NCBI RefSeq assembly: GCF_007680605.1
Contig: NZ_VEIO01000001.1
Coordinates: 62,001 to 126,000 of the forward strand
Source of the DNA: Paenibacillus xylanexedens
GTDB lineage: Bacteria; Bacillota; Bacilli; Paenibacillales; Paenibacillaceae
Length of the DNA: 64,000 bases
Direction: 5' to 3'
The notes under the pieces were generated by a model. It searched no databases, was not told where the DNA came from, and worked only from the letters and a program-made list of their open reading frames with translations. Within the stretch, counting starts at the first letter, position 1, and each line of letters opens with the position of its first letter. Made by a program: the position numbers and the translations under genes. Below, piece after piece: positions 24,348-34,269 of the stretch.

Positions 24348-24621
24348 CTTGTATCTCCGAGATCACCCCTAGATAACGATAAGGATCAGATTTAGTGTAG
24401 AAATCGTCTATATTATTGCAAGTGGGCACTGACGGTACTGTTAAGGCGAAGCGAGTTGTAATCGCACCCATCGAATATTTTATTTATATATAGAATTGTT
24501 CTATAAGTAAACCCGTTGACGATGTTCCTGTTGGAATGCTATTTTTAGATCAATTAATTCCTAGTTAACATGTAAGAATTAGTGGTTTAAAATAATCGCA
24601 CACATAACGGGGGAGAAAAAC

Positions 24622-25449
24622 ATGAAAAAATGGTCTGTTCTAACACTTACAACCGCAATCGTATTGGCGCTCACAGGATGCAGTACCGGGGGAGACACCA
24701 AGACAGCATCGGGAGCTGATGGAGCGAAGGAACCAACCAAGATTATTGTGGGAACAGGCACGCAATTTCCGAATGTCGCTTTTATTGACGAAAATAACAA
24801 GCTGACGGGATATGATGTAGAACTTGTCAGAGAAATTGATAAACGACTGGATGATTACGAGTTTGATCTGCAGACGATGGAGTTCACGAACTTATTGCTC
24901 AGCCTCGAAACGAACAAGATTGATATGGTTGCGCATCAGATGGAGAAAAACCCGGAGCGCGAACAGAAATATTTATTCAATAAAGAAGCGTATTCCCACT
25001 GGAAGAACAAAATCGCGGTTCTCAAAGATGATAATGCCATTCATTCCATTGATGATCTGAAAGGCAAAAAAGTGTTAACGACAGCAACCAGTGCCCAGGC
25101 CATCTTGCTTGAAAACTACAACAAGGAACACGGCAACGCACTAGATATTGTATATTCAAGCGGTGTGGCCAACGATTCCATCGCACAGCTCAAGGCTGGA
25201 CGGGTTGCAGCATTTGTAGCGGCGGATTTTACGCTTCCACTTATTGATCCGAGTGGCGAGCTGAAACTGGTGGGTCCTGCACTTAGTGAATCGGACACCC
25301 TGTTTATGTTCCGCAAGGATGATCCGGACGAGCAAAAGCTCGCTGACCGCATCGATGAAGCACTCAAGGAAATCAAGGCAGACGGTACGTTGAAGAAACT
25401 GAGTGAGCAGTGGCTTGGCTTTGACGCTACGCAATCAGAAAGCAAATAA
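24622..25449 (+). CDS. tcyK: Amino-acid ABC transporter substrate-binding lipoprotein (cystine type)
   Basis: A 275-residue lipoprotein: signal peptide with lipobox ALTGC (Cys about residue 20), then a type II periplasmic-binding fold with GTGTQFPNVAFIDENNKLTGYDVELVREI, the family signature of polar amino-acid binders. The terminal LKKLSEQWLGFD is typical. Bacillus subtilis has two such genes (tcyJ, tcyK) before tcyLMN; here there is one, so the symbol rests mainly on gene order. It should capture cystine or related sulfur amino acids outside the membrane. Confidence 0.8.
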   Translation: MKKWSVLTLTTAIVLALTGCSTGGDTKTASGADGAKEPTKIIVGTGTQFPNVAFIDENNKLTGYDVELVREIDKRLDDYEFDLQTMEFTNLLLSLETNKIDMVAHQMEKNPEREQKYLFNKEAYSHWKNKIAVLKDDNAIHSIDDLKGKKVLTTATSAQAILLENYNKEHGNALDIVYSSGVANDSIAQLKAGRVAAFVAADFTLPLIDPSGELKLVGPALSESDTLFMFRKDDPDEQKLADRIDEALKEIKADGTLKKLSEQWLGFDATQSESK

Positions 25450-25476
25450 CACGTAGACGAAAGGCAGGTCGCAGCG

Positions 25477-26172
25477 ATGGGTGCACCATTTGAATTCAGT
25501 TATGTCATTGACTACTTTGTAAAGCTCCTACCCACCATCAGTACTACGCTTCTAATTGTAGTTAGTGCAATGGTGTTTGGTCTAATCATCGGTTCCATCG
25601 CGGCACTGCCGCAGATGTACAATATTCCGGTGCTGAAACAGCTGTCTAAGCTGTATGTGTCCTTTTTTCGCGGTACACCGATCTTGATTCAGCTATTTTT
25701 GTTCTATTACGGTGTGCCGGAAATTTTGGGCTTGTTCGGTATTAATGCGAACCGTGCACCTGCAATCTACTTTGTCATTCTGACTTACTCGCTTCATAGC
25801 GGAGCGTTTATGGTAGAGATGATTCGGGCTTCCGTCGCTTCGGTGGATCGGGGCCAGGTAGAAGCTGCTTATGCCATGGGCATGTCTGGCCCGCAAGCGT
25901 TCTTCCGAATCGTATTGCCGCAGGCTTATGTGACGGCATTGCCTATATTCGCCAACATGGTCATTGGCAGCCTGAAGGATACATCCCTTGCCTTCAGTGT
26001 CGGTGTCATGGAGATGACGGGCAAATCGTCTACACTGGCAACGATCTCTCGTCATTTTATTGAAGCGTATATCTCGCTGGCACTCATTTATTTTGTTTTG
26101 AGTTTTGTGCTGGAGCGGGTGTTCGGTGTGCTTGAGCGGAGAGTGCAGAAGAGGGGGTTTGCTCCGATATGA
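25477..26172 (+). CDS. tcyL: Amino-acid ABC transporter permease
   Basis: A 231-residue inner-membrane protein with about five helices and the HisM/GlnP-type signature (FFRGTPILIQLFLFYYGVP; the coupling EAA loop is VEAAYAMGMSGPQAFFRIVLPQA). ATG 25477 follows AAGGCAGG and overlaps the next gene by four bases. It forms the channel with the next permease. Confidence 0.85.
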   Translation: MGAPFEFSYVIDYFVKLLPTISTTLLIVVSAMVFGLIIGSIAALPQMYNIPVLKQLSKLYVSFFRGTPILIQLFLFYYGVPEILGLFGINANRAPAIYFVILTYSLHSGAFMVEMIRASVASVDRGQVEAAYAMGMSGPQAFFRIVLPQAYVTALPIFANMVIGSLKDTSLAFSVGVMEMTGKSSTLATISRHFIEAYISLALIYFVLSFVLERVFGVLERRVQKRGFAPI

Positions 26173-26879
26173 GCTTTGATCTTTCCTTTGTATGGACCGC
26201 TTTCGTGCAGCTTCTCGGTGTCATTCCGATCACACTGGCCATCACGGTGGTCTCGGTGGTTCTCGGTTTTATCATCGGCACAGCGGTGGCACTTCTCCGC
26301 CAGTTTCGGATTCCTGTACTCAGCCAGCTAGCGACTGCCTACGTTACGTTTATTCGCGGTACACCGATGATTACACATCTGCTTCTGATCTATTTCGGTT
26401 TGCCGATGATCATTGACAGCGTGTCTTCGTCACTCGGACTTGGGTTCAATTCATCGTCTATTCCATTGATCGGCTTTGCTTACCTGTCATTCTCGATTAC
26501 CGCGGGTGCTTATGCGTCAGAGATAGTCAGATCCGGCTTGCTCGCGGTGGATCGCGGTCAGATCGAAGCGGCGTATTCACTGGGTATGACAGCGACGAAG
26601 GCATTGCGCAGAATTGTGTTGCCGCAGGCTTTTGCAGCCAGTCTACCCAACATTTCAAACATGCTGATTGGCATGTTGCATGGATCTACACTGGCCTTTG
26701 CGGTCTCGGTGGTGGAGATTAACGCCAAGGCACAAATTGTTGCATCAACCAACTGGAAATTTTTTGAGGCGTACGTGGCGGCAGCTCTCATTTTCTGGGG
26801 GCTGACCATCATGATTGAAAGACTGACCGCAGTGGCAGAGAAGCGGTTCAGATCGTACAACCGGGGAGGCGTGTCATGA
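26169..26879 (+). CDS. tcyM: Amino-acid ABC transporter permease
   Basis: A 236-residue permease paralogous to the preceding one ([22 protein letters not shown] loop [23 protein letters not shown]). It starts by ATGA overlap with the upstream stop, and its own stop overlaps the ATPase start in the same way. Two permeases and one ATPase match the TcyLMN layout. Confidence 0.85.
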   Translation: MSFDLSFVWTAFVQLLGVIPITLAITVVSVVLGFIIGTAVALLRQFRIPVLSQLATAYVTFIRGTPMITHLLLIYFGLPMIIDSVSSSLGLGFNSSSIPLIGFAYLSFSITAGAYASEIVRSGLLAVDRGQIEAAYSLGMTATKALRRIVLPQAFAASLPNISNMLIGMLHGSTLAFAVSVVEINAKAQIVASTNWKFFEAYVAAALIFWGLTIMIERLTAVAEKRFRSYNRGGVS

Positions 26880-27628
26880 TTGAACTCAAGCAAATACACA
26901 AAAGCTTCGGAGACAACAAGGTGCTGTCAGGAATTAATCTGAATGTGGCGCGCGGAGAGGTCGTTGCGATTCTGGGGCCCAGTGGATCAGGTAAAACAAC
27001 GCTTCTGCGCTGCATTAACTATTTGGAAAAACCGGATTCCGGGCATATCACACTCGGTGATTCTACCTTGGATTACGGCAAGCACGCCAAAAAGGACATC
27101 CATGCCTTACGCCAAAAATCAGCGATGGTATTCCAGCAATACAATCTGTTCCGCCACAAAACAGCGCTGCAAAATGTAATGGAAGGACTTGTCGCTGTTC
27201 GCAAAGTGGCTAAAGAGGAAGCACGGACGCTGAGTGTCGCCCTGCTTGAAAAGGTAGGTCTCGGGAACAAGCTTGATTCATACCCCAGTCAGCTTTCAGG
27301 CGGACAGCAACAACGCGTCGGGATCGCCCGGGCGCTGGCGATGAACCCTGAGGTGATTCTGTTTGACGAACCGACCTCCGCGCTGGACCCGGAACTTGTA
27401 GGTGAGGTGCTGGCGGTTATTCGCCAGATTGCCGAGGAAGGCATAACGATGATCATCGTGACTCACGAAATGGGTTTTGCACAGGAAGTGGCGAATCACG
27501 TTGTATTTATGGATGGCGGGGTCATTGTGGAAGAAGGAGAGCCGAAGCAGCTGTTCCGCTATCCGAAGGAAGAGCGGACGAAGCAGTTTCTCAAGCGCAT
27601 TACGCCGGATAGTGGGTACTCCATATAA
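26876..27628 (+). CDS. tcyN: Amino-acid ABC transporter ATP-binding protein
   Basis: A 250-residue ATPase with Walker [10 protein letters not shown] (about residues 33-41), signature [17 protein letters not shown] and Walker [15 protein letters not shown]. It powers import through the two permeases. A GGGGAGG site lies in the end of the previous gene. Base composition here is clearly more GC-rich than in the first 24 kb. Confidence 0.9.
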   Translation: MIELKQIHKSFGDNKVLSGINLNVARGEVVAILGPSGSGKTTLLRCINYLEKPDSGHITLGDSTLDYGKHAKKDIHALRQKSAMVFQQYNLFRHKTALQNVMEGLVAVRKVAKEEARTLSVALLEKVGLGNKLDSYPSQLSGGQQQRVGIARALAMNPEVILFDEPTSALDPELVGEVLAVIRQIAEEGITMIIVTHEMGFAQEVANHVVFMDGGVIVEEGEPKQLFRYPKEERTKQFLKRITPDSGYSI

Positions 27629-27676
27629 GAAAACGGGATCAGAAACATGATAAAGAATATCTAAGGGGGAAGAGAG

Positions 27677-28687
27677 ATGTCCTTTACATTAGGGATTTTG
27701 GATCAGAGCATTGTATTTCCGGGCCAGTCGGCCGCGGAGGCGTTGAAAAATACCGTCGAAGTGGCGAAGCTTGCAGAATCACTTGGATATGACCGGTTTT
27801 GGGTAGCGGAGCATCATGACTCGGAAGGGGTTGCCGGTTCATCGCCAGAAGTGCTCGTTTCGTATCTGCTCGCACAGACTCAAAAAATCCGGATTGGCTC
27901 CGGAGGTGTCATGCTCCAGCATTATAGCCCATATAAGGTGGCGGAAAATTTCAATGTGCTTGCGACACTGGCTCCGGGGCGCGTCGAAATAGGGATCGGG
28001 CGTGCTCCAGGCGGCTTGCCGCGTTCCACAAAGGCGCTACAAAAGGGAATCGCCGAGTCGGAAACGTTGGATGACAAACTGGTAGAACTGAGAAACTTCC
28101 TGAACGCCCCCGCAAGTGAAACCCATGCGCAGCCAGGGCTGACAGCACATCCGTTGCCGGGACAGCCGGCACGTATTTATATGCTGGGCACGAGTGTTTC
28201 CAGCGCGGAACTCGCAGCCAAGCAGGGGCTACCTTATGCGTTCGCGCTGTTTATCAACAGTGATCCCGAAACGGCACGCATCGCACTGGATACGTACCGC
28301 ACGCAGTTTAACACGGAACATGGCGGAGAGCCTGAAGCCATTCTGGCCTTGTCGGTCATTGCTGCAGACACGGAAGAAGAGGCAAATGCGCTGGCGGGAC
28401 AGCACAAAACGGTGCGTGCAACGCTGGCGAGTGGCAAAACCGTGAATGTGCAGACGTTGGAGCAGGCAGCGGAATTTGCAAGGCAAGCGGGAGAAACGTA
28501 TACGGCGGTTGAGCGCGAAGCGGACATCACACGCGGGACCAAGGAAACCGTGCGGAAGCGTCTGCTTGAGCTGTCGGAGGAATATGGCGTAAACAGCTTT
28601 GTGTTTACAACGATTATTCCTAATTTTGAACAACGGACACGTTCGTTCCAATTGCTTAAAGAAGCATTTACGGGGGAGCTGGTGTAA
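27677..28687 (+). CDS. ytmO: Luciferase-like FMN-dependent monooxygenase (YtmO-type)
   Basis: A 336-residue LLM-class enzyme. ATG 27677 follows AAGGGGG. Markers: LGYDRFWVAEHHDSEGVAGSSPEVL near the N-terminus, IRIGSGGVMLQHYSPYKVAE and GRVEIGIGRAPGG. In B. subtilis ytmO follows tcyN in the sulfur-starvation ytmI operon, and the same order is seen here. The enzyme probably helps release sulfur from imported organosulfur amino acids. The ytnIJ, ribR and hipO genes are absent. Confidence 0.8.
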   Translation: MSFTLGILDQSIVFPGQSAAEALKNTVEVAKLAESLGYDRFWVAEHHDSEGVAGSSPEVLVSYLLAQTQKIRIGSGGVMLQHYSPYKVAENFNVLATLAPGRVEIGIGRAPGGLPRSTKALQKGIAESETLDDKLVELRNFLNAPASETHAQPGLTAHPLPGQPARIYMLGTSVSSAELAAKQGLPYAFALFINSDPETARIALDTYRTQFNTEHGGEPEAILALSVIAADTEEEANALAGQHKTVRATLASGKTVNVQTLEQAAEFARQAGETYTAVEREADITRGTKETVRKRLLELSEEYGVNSFVFTTIIPNFEQRTRSFQLLKEAFTGELV

Positions 28688-28714
28688 GCACAGCAAATCC
28701 TATCATCCGTATTT

Positions 28715-28731
28715 TAGTTAAACTTATATAG
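28715..28731. repeat. Single MITE-like end
   Basis: TAGTTAAACTTATATAG differs by one base from the right terminal repeat of the element at 24066-24260. No second copy in inverted orientation was found nearby; it lies between the monooxygenase and DinB genes and may be a decayed end or part of a promoter. Confidence 0.4.
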
Positions 28732-28748
28732 ATCGGAGAGCGGTGATC

Positions 28749-29243
28749 ATGGGGAACACAACAGTGAAGACAGAATCAATTATATCGGCATATGTACACG
28801 CTTATGAAGAGATTGAGCAGGAGATTGCGGGTCTGACCGAGCAGCAGTTGAGATGGAAGTCTTCTCCATCCTCCTGGAGTGTTACCGAAGTGCTGGCACA
28901 CCTGGTGGACCACAGTATCGTCGTATCCTTCCGCATTCGGGAAATATTAGCGGGATCACCGGCGACGCTGCCTGGTTTTAACCAGGATGCATGGGTTGCC
29001 GGACAAAAGGCAAATGAGGAGCAGATCTCTCAGCTGATTACGATTGCTAATGGTCTGGTCCAGTACAATTCAGGACTACTGGAGCGGCTAAGTGAGGAAG
29101 AATGGGAGAAAACAGGCGTTAACTTCAAAGGCGAGACGGTATCTCTGACCGCGATTATTCCGGGTTTTGTCGCTCATGTGCAGAACCATCTCAACCAGAT
29201 TCGCAGAATCAAACAAGAGTTGGTCGAAAAGAAGGTGCAGTAA
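28749..29243 (+). CDS. DinB-family protein
   Basis: A 164-residue four-helix-bundle protein. ATG 28749 is spaced from GGAGAG; GTG 28743 is possible. Metal-binding histidines appear at AHLVDHSIVV (about residue 56) and HVQNHLNQI near the end. DinB/YfiT-like proteins are putative thiol-dependent enzymes or stress proteins of unknown reaction. Probably monocistronic. Confidence 0.85.
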   Translation: MGNTTVKTESIISAYVHAYEEIEQEIAGLTEQQLRWKSSPSSWSVTEVLAHLVDHSIVVSFRIREILAGSPATLPGFNQDAWVAGQKANEEQISQLITIANGLVQYNSGLLERLSEEEWEKTGVNFKGETVSLTAIIPGFVAHVQNHLNQIRRIKQELVEKKVQ

Positions 29244-29385
29244 TAGGAAATGCGGTGGTCAGAGCAACGGGAAGGCAGGCATCCGGTATGTCTAAGTCCG
29301 TTATGTCTATGATTCTATGATGGATAAGGATCTGGAATTGAATAAGAAGTGACCTGGAAGAGTTGAATATGAGTTCAGATGAAAG

Positions 29386-29751
29386 TCAGGAATTGGGCCA
29401 AATCTTTCTTTTAGCGTTGTCCTGCCCTGATAAGTAGATTTCATTAATATTCCCATAAGTATTAGAGAATGAAATGTTGAAGTCCTTATGACCTCTAATC
29501 GGAAGTTTGCTGCCTTTGATCTGGATGGATAATGAATGATCATGATGTGTAATGTTGTAACCGTGATATTTGCTGATACTGTCTCCAAATCCACCTTGTA
29601 TCGTAATAAGTTCAGGAGAAACTTCAGTCTTGGTAACCATAATCTCTTCCGGATCGACAACCTTGTTCAACATATAAGATCCAATGACAATAGGAAAAGC
29701 AATAATGGCAACGGTGAAAACTATAGTGATATACTTCCTATTTAGTCGCAT
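29386..29751 (-). CDS. Membrane-anchored hypothetical protein
   Basis: A 121-residue protein on the minus strand. The second ATG (29751) is better spaced from GAGGTGA than the one two codons earlier. One N-terminal helix (YITIVFTVAIIAFPIVIGSYML), then a small beta-rich outer domain (VSPELITIQGGFGDSISKYHGYN). Unknown function; it sits alone between plus-strand genes. Confidence 0.6.
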   Translation of the reverse strand: MRLNRKYITIVFTVAIIAFPIVIGSYMLNKVVDPEEIMVTKTEVSPELITIQGGFGDSISKYHGYNITHHDHSLSIQIKGSKLPIRGHKDFNISFSNTYGNINEIYLSGQDNAKRKIWPNS

Positions 29752-29928
29752 ACTCATGATTCACCTCATAGTTAGATGATATGAATCGATGTCTCAGTTA
29801 TTATTGGGGCATCGATTCTTTGGTTTTTGATCAGATGATGTGACTGTACTAGGAGTTAGAAGCATTGGCTTTATTTGAATGATATACTAAATAATTTAAG
29901 ATAGATAGAGATAGGGGGAGGGCACTGA

Positions 29929-30222
29929 ATGGAATCTAAAGCGTTGACTCCAGAAAAGCATATTCAACAAATGTTACATACCATCATTGAGAACGCACAA
30001 TCCATCATTAGCGGTCAAGGAAAGCAATCCTTCGGCTCTCTGGAATGTTTCCTGGGACATATTTTAGAGTATCGGGATGAAAAGCGATTCCTGACAGAGG
30101 ATTGGCATATCCGCACACCGCGCTGGCTGGGGGAGTATGGCAATACGCCGGAGGAAGAAGAGCTTCTTGCAGACATTTACCGTCTACAGGCTTATATTGC
30201 TAAGAAATTAAAAGGTGCATAG
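29929..30222 (+). CDS. Small hypothetical protein
   Basis: A 97-residue helical protein with ATG 29929 and AGGGGGAGG upstream. It contains HIQQMLHTIIENAQSIISGQG and a conserved-looking RTPRWLGEYGNTPEEEELLADIYRLQAY. No motif recognised; upstream of the iron-uptake genes but outside the Fur box. Confidence 0.6.
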   Translation: MESKALTPEKHIQQMLHTIIENAQSIISGQGKQSFGSLECFLGHILEYRDEKRFLTEDWHIRTPRWLGEYGNTPEEEELLADIYRLQAYIAKKLKGA

Positions 30223-30327
30223 TGGATAGGTGAAATATCAATCATGATGTCGCATTAGTCCGACTGAAATGTCGCAAAAGTACATGGTAACACGATACAC
30301 AGATCGTTTATACTCTCTTTATGTTTC

Positions 30328-30346
30328 GATAATGAAAATCATTATC
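30328..30346 (+). promoter_or_regulatory. Fur box
   Basis: GATAATGAAAATCATTATC is a 19 bp sequence with one mismatch from the classical Fur consensus and almost perfect dyad symmetry. It lies 28 bp before the start of the siderophore-binding lipoprotein, so iron-bound Fur should repress this operon. Confidence 0.9.
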
Positions 30347-30373
30347 ACTAGTATACATAAGGGGGATTTACAA

Positions 30374-31414
30374 ATGAAACAAGGAACACAGGGGCAAGCG
30401 GCCGGAAGCAAAGGCTATGCTGCTCACAAATCACGATTACTCATGGGCTTGATGCTGGCCCTGATTCTTGTCCTGACGGCGTGCGGTGCCGGAACAGGTA
30501 CAGATAGCGGTAAACAATCTGAGGCAACACCTTCGGATACACCTGCAAGTACAGAGACGAAGACCGATGGCGCTTTTCCGGTAACAATCAAGGGTATGAA
30601 GGGTGACATCACTCTAAACGAAAAACCGAAGAAAGTTGCCGTGCTGGATGTTAAGTTTTTGGATCAAATGTTAGCCGTTGGCGAGAAGCCGGCAGGTAGT
30701 GTTATCGCTGGAGGGAACACTGATTTTCCAGAATACTTGGGTGATCAGGCAAGTGGCGTAGAAGTTCTGGGTACACGGGACGAGCCGAACCTGGAAGCCA
30801 TTGTTGCACTCGACCCGGATCTGATTATCATGACCGACTTCCAAGAGAAGCAGTATGAGAGTGTGAGCAAAATCGCACCTACCCTGGTACTCGATTTCTA
30901 CGAAGACTGGCGGGATACGTTAGCTACAATAGCTAAAATTACGGACAAGCAAGACGAAGCAGAGAAAGTGCGCACAGCTTATGAAGAGAAAGTGGCAGGA
31001 ATGAAAACCAAACTGGCTGAGAAGCTGGGTGACGAGACGGTAGCATTGATTCGTCCGCGTAAAGAAGGTATCCGTGTTCATGGCATCGAGCACCGCACAG
31101 GTGGTATTCTGTATAATGATTTGGGCTTGAAAATGCCTGAACTCGTCGCGGGAATCAAGGATGACACTTCCGTAGAAATCTCGATGGAGAAAGTGCCTGA
31201 GATTGGAGCGGATCGTTATTTTGTACTGTCGGATGAGCTGTTTGCCGCAGAAGCTGAGGCGATGGTGAATAATCCGGTATGGAAGTCTCTAGATGCAGTA
31301 AAAAATAACCGTACTTATGATGTAAACTCCACACTTTGGATTGCATACTACGGACCGCTTGCGATTAATCTGATTGTAGATCAGGCGTCGGAAGCCCTGC
31401 TGGGATCGAACTAA
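30374..31414 (+). CDS. Iron-siderophore ABC transporter substrate-binding lipoprotein
   Basis: A 346-residue lipoprotein. ATG 30374 follows AAGGGGGA; the frame extends upstream across the Fur box, which excludes the longer start. The signal peptide ends in the lipobox LTACG (Cys about residue 36). The type III binding fold is clear (PKKVAVLDVKFLDQMLAVGEKPAG, ...LEAIVALDPDLIIM). The partner permease and ATPase are not here, as is common for Bacillus xenosiderophore binders. It overlaps in sequence with the sensor domain at 32238. Confidence 0.9.
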   Translation: MKQGTQGQAAGSKGYAAHKSRLLMGLMLALILVLTACGAGTGTDSGKQSEATPSDTPASTETKTDGAFPVTIKGMKGDITLNEKPKKVAVLDVKFLDQMLAVGEKPAGSVIAGGNTDFPEYLGDQASGVEVLGTRDEPNLEAIVALDPDLIIMTDFQEKQYESVSKIAPTLVLDFYEDWRDTLATIAKITDKQDEAEKVRTAYEEKVAGMKTKLAEKLGDETVALIRPRKEGIRVHGIEHRTGGILYNDLGLKMPELVAGIKDDTSVEISMEKVPEIGADRYFVLSDELFAAEAEAMVNNPVWKSLDAVKNNRTYDVNSTLWIAYYGPLAINLIVDQASEALLGSN

Positions 31415-31415
31415 T

Positions 31416-32192
31416 ATGAGCCGATATCTCTCAACAGACGTATGGAAAGAGACGGTGGAGGATCATTCGATTTTGCTTGGCGAGCCGCCTCAACATAGTG
31501 TCCGTAGCATTGCGCTGAGTGAGCTGCATGACGAAGAGGCGTGCCGAGAGTATATCAGCTGGTTTCAACATTATATCGATGCACCAGACATGAAGGTTGC
31601 CGCTTCCATGTTAGCCAAGCGAATTGGCTATTTATGGACGACTCCGCTCGTGACTGCGATGACATATCATCATCAGCATGTAACCTTTCAGCTGGAGAAC
31701 AGCTTTCTCTATCATCCGAAGCTCGAAGAACATGAGGGCGGTACACGTTTTCCTTTTCTAGCGGTGAATGGGCTTAAGGCTGAAGAACTGACGGGAGACA
31801 GGCACGTATGGCGGGAAAAGGCGGTCCAGGAGATGTTTGCGGTACAGCTTACACCACTGTTAAAGACACTGGCTGCGATTGCGCCCCTTTCGATGAGCGT
31901 TCTCTGGGAGAATATCATGGTACGGATCGGGCGACTGTTCGCTCCTGATGAAGGTGAGACGGAGCAGGAACGTAAGACCATTCGAGAGGACTTCTCCTAT
32001 CTGACGCAGGTGGCGTCCGGGCAAGTGTTTGGTGAGAGGAAGAATCCATTGACCCGTTTCACCGATTGTAAGGACAATGTACATGTTGCCAAAAGTGATC
32101 GGCTCACCTGCTGTTTCTGGTACCAGATGTCAGGGGAATATTGCCTCAAATGTCCGAAAATTGACAATGAGAAAGAATCTCAACTACAATGA
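31416..32192 (+). CDS. FhuF-like siderophore-iron reductase
   Basis: A 258-residue protein starting one base after the previous stop. The C-terminus has the FhuF-type [2Fe-2S] cysteine motif CC-x10-C-xx-C (CCFWYQMSGEYCLKCP). The body resembles the IucA/FhuF helical fold. The family reduces ferric siderophores in the cytoplasm to release iron, consistent with its place after the uptake lipoprotein under the same Fur box. Confidence 0.8.
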   Translation: MSRYLSTDVWKETVEDHSILLGEPPQHSVRSIALSELHDEEACREYISWFQHYIDAPDMKVAASMLAKRIGYLWTTPLVTAMTYHHQHVTFQLENSFLYHPKLEEHEGGTRFPFLAVNGLKAEELTGDRHVWREKAVQEMFAVQLTPLLKTLAAIAPLSMSVLWENIMVRIGRLFAPDEGETEQERKTIREDFSYLTQVASGQVFGERKNPLTRFTDCKDNVHVAKSDRLTCCFWYQMSGEYCLKCPKIDNEKESQLQ

Positions 32193-32237
32193 CAACAGCA
32201 ATGATTATACCGATGCGATTGTCAGGAGATGAGAGAA

Positions 32238-33965
32238 ATGCCGCTGCAAGAACAGACAAGTGGTTGGAGTGATACAGCGATCAAGATGCTGGACGGATAT
32301 AGTGGTACTTTGCAGACAGGCAGCGTTTTGCACGAAACCAATGTAACTTCTAATGTGCTGCTGCTGGCATACGGAGGCGAAGGGGAGCTTGCAATGGATG
32401 GCGAAGGTTGCCACATTGGAGCTTCTTTTGCCTGTCATGCGGTGAAGGGATCATCCTACACGCTGACGGCCAGATCAGAGGACATTCATTATATAGTGAT
32501 CATGTACAAGGCTTCTTCGATGGAGGGAGCCTCTATTGTTATGCCTTCATACCGCAAACACCCGCTGCGCAGATCATTTGTGCAGAACTCGGCAGCCCAC
32601 GCGGAATGGATCGAGAATGTGGAAAAAATAGTAGCCAAATGGCGCCGCGGCGAAGGGCTGGAACGATTCTATGCGAACGCTTTGCTCCAGGGAATGATCT
32701 ACGAGCTGATCATGGCATATGAACGTGGTCAGGGGGGAGCGGAGTCCGATATGGTGGATGTGGTCGCTTCCTATATTGCGTCACAATATCGTCAGAACCT
32801 GGAGCTTAAAGAGCTGGCTGCCCTTGCGGGTTGTAGCGTAAGACAGCTACAGCGTCGCTTCAAACAAGAAAAGCAGCTTGGACCGATGGAGTACGTCATT
32901 CAGCTGCGCATGGAAAGTGCTTCACGGATGCTGCGTCATACGGATGCTTCGATCGGTGAAATTGCCGACAAATTGGGCTATCGGGATATGTATTATTTCA
33001 GCAGAGCGTTTAAAAAGTATTACGGCGTTCCCCCGCTGCATTATCGGCATGCCGTTGCTTCGAGAACCGATGCAGACTACGCGAAGGCTCTGCTGCAAAA
33101 TCGCACAGCTTCATCCTATGAATCTGCCCAAGGCCCAGTTATCTGTCATATGCAAGGGGAGTACACCGTCACCGAAACACCGCAGCGTATCGCTGTTCTA
33201 GATGTGCAGTATGCCGATCATTTGCTTGCGCTGGGCTTGGCCCCGGTAGGAAGTGTCGGACTAGGAAGCAGCGTGTTATCCTTCCCCCAATCGCTTGGGG
33301 CAGAACTCCAGCACACCGAATTACTGGGTACATATGAATATCCTGATCTGCCTGCGGTGGAACGACTTGCACCGGATCTGATTATCTGTACCGAGGTACA
33401 TGAGCAGTATCTTGAACGGTTAAGTGGGGTGGCTCCAGTACTCATGTTCAGACGAAATGAAAACTGGCAGACGATACTAAGTCTGTTCGGTGAACTAACC
33501 GGCAAGCGAGCAGAAGCCAAGCAGATTATTGCGGATTATCTTCGAAGAACGGCTTTGCTGTCTGAGGAATTAGCTACAGTATTGGCAGGCAAAAGTGTGG
33601 CTCTGATCCGTCCACTGGACTCTCTCGTTCGTGTGCATTCCGCCGCTCATCGCACAGGTGCTGTGCTGTACCGTGATCTGGGTCTGCCTGTACCAATGTT
33701 TGTCGCAGACACCTCCGACACAGCCTATCACATCTCGGTTGAGAGATTACCCGCAGTGCAGGCGAGTCACTACTTTTTGCTGAGTAACGAACTTATGCAG
33801 GATGGGATATCTGCGACAGAGGAGCGGGTTTTGGGAATGCTCGGTGGGGGCGAGGAGCAGCGATTGCATTCGGTGGATGCGGCGACCTGGATTGGTTGTT
33901 ATGGGCCGATGGGGATTAATGGGATTGTGGATCAGGTTGAGCAGGCGTTGTTGGGGTTTACGTAA
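32238..33965 (+). CDS. AraC-family regulator fused to a siderophore-binding domain (Btr-like)
   Basis: A 575-residue regulator. ATG 32238 is spaced 8 bp from AGGAGA; ATG 32229 overlaps it. Order: N-terminal cupin-like domain (1-130), AraC helix-turn-helix pair (about 175-270: LELKELAALAGCSVRQLQRRF, ...IGEIADKLGYRDMYYFSRAF), then a C-terminal binding-protein fold (about 300-575) much like the lipoprotein at 30374 (IAVLDVQYADHLLALGLAPVGS). B. subtilis Btr uses such a domain to sense bacillibactin and activate uptake genes. Here it probably activates this operon. Confidence 0.88.
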   Translation: MPLQEQTSGWSDTAIKMLDGYSGTLQTGSVLHETNVTSNVLLLAYGGEGELAMDGEGCHIGASFACHAVKGSSYTLTARSEDIHYIVIMYKASSMEGASIVMPSYRKHPLRRSFVQNSAAHAEWIENVEKIVAKWRRGEGLERFYANALLQGMIYELIMAYERGQGGAESDMVDVVASYIASQYRQNLELKELAALAGCSVRQLQRRFKQEKQLGPMEYVIQLRMESASRMLRHTDASIGEIADKLGYRDMYYFSRAFKKYYGVPPLHYRHAVASRTDADYAKALLQNRTASSYESAQGPVICHMQGEYTVTETPQRIAVLDVQYADHLLALGLAPVGSVGLGSSVLSFPQSLGAELQHTELLGTYEYPDLPAVERLAPDLIICTEVHEQYLERLSGVAPVLMFRRNENWQTILSLFGELTGKRAEAKQIIADYLRRTALLSEELATVLAGKSVALIRPLDSLVRVHSAAHRTGAVLYRDLGLPVPMFVADTSDTAYHISVERLPAVQASHYFLLSNELMQDGISATEERVLGMLGGGEEQRLHSVDAATWIGCYGPMGINGIVDQVEQALLGFT

Positions 33966-34016
33966 AGCATTTATTTACCCTAATCAGGGTTCAAATAGCT
34001 GTTCTAAAGACTATAG

Positions 34017-34064
34017 ACAGGTCATCTTTTCTCTCCATAAAGAGATTAAGTGACCTGTTTTTTT
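34017..34064 (+). terminator. Rho-independent terminator
   Basis: ACAGGTCA (34017-34024) pairs with TGACCTGT (34051-34058), followed by a T-run. It ends the iron operon. Confidence 0.85.
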
Positions 34065-34269
34065 GGTTTTAATGAGTTGGAATAGGGCGAAAGTTCTAAA
34101 GATAGTTCTTAAAGCACAGGAATTCTTTTCGATAATGCCGCAAAATGGATTTTGTCTATGTAGTAAAGGTTTTATAAGGGGTTCAACTAATTCCGGTGTT
34201 AATTAATGCTTATGTTTCAGCAATAGTGAGATTCTCAGGATTAAATCTAAACGATAGGGAGAGTAGTCG

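Noticed and set aside
24348-24621. Riboswitch or T-box in the leader of the cystine transporter operon
   Set aside because: No T-box sequence or recognisable SAM-type core was found after the terminator; the terminator can belong to the upstream transcript.
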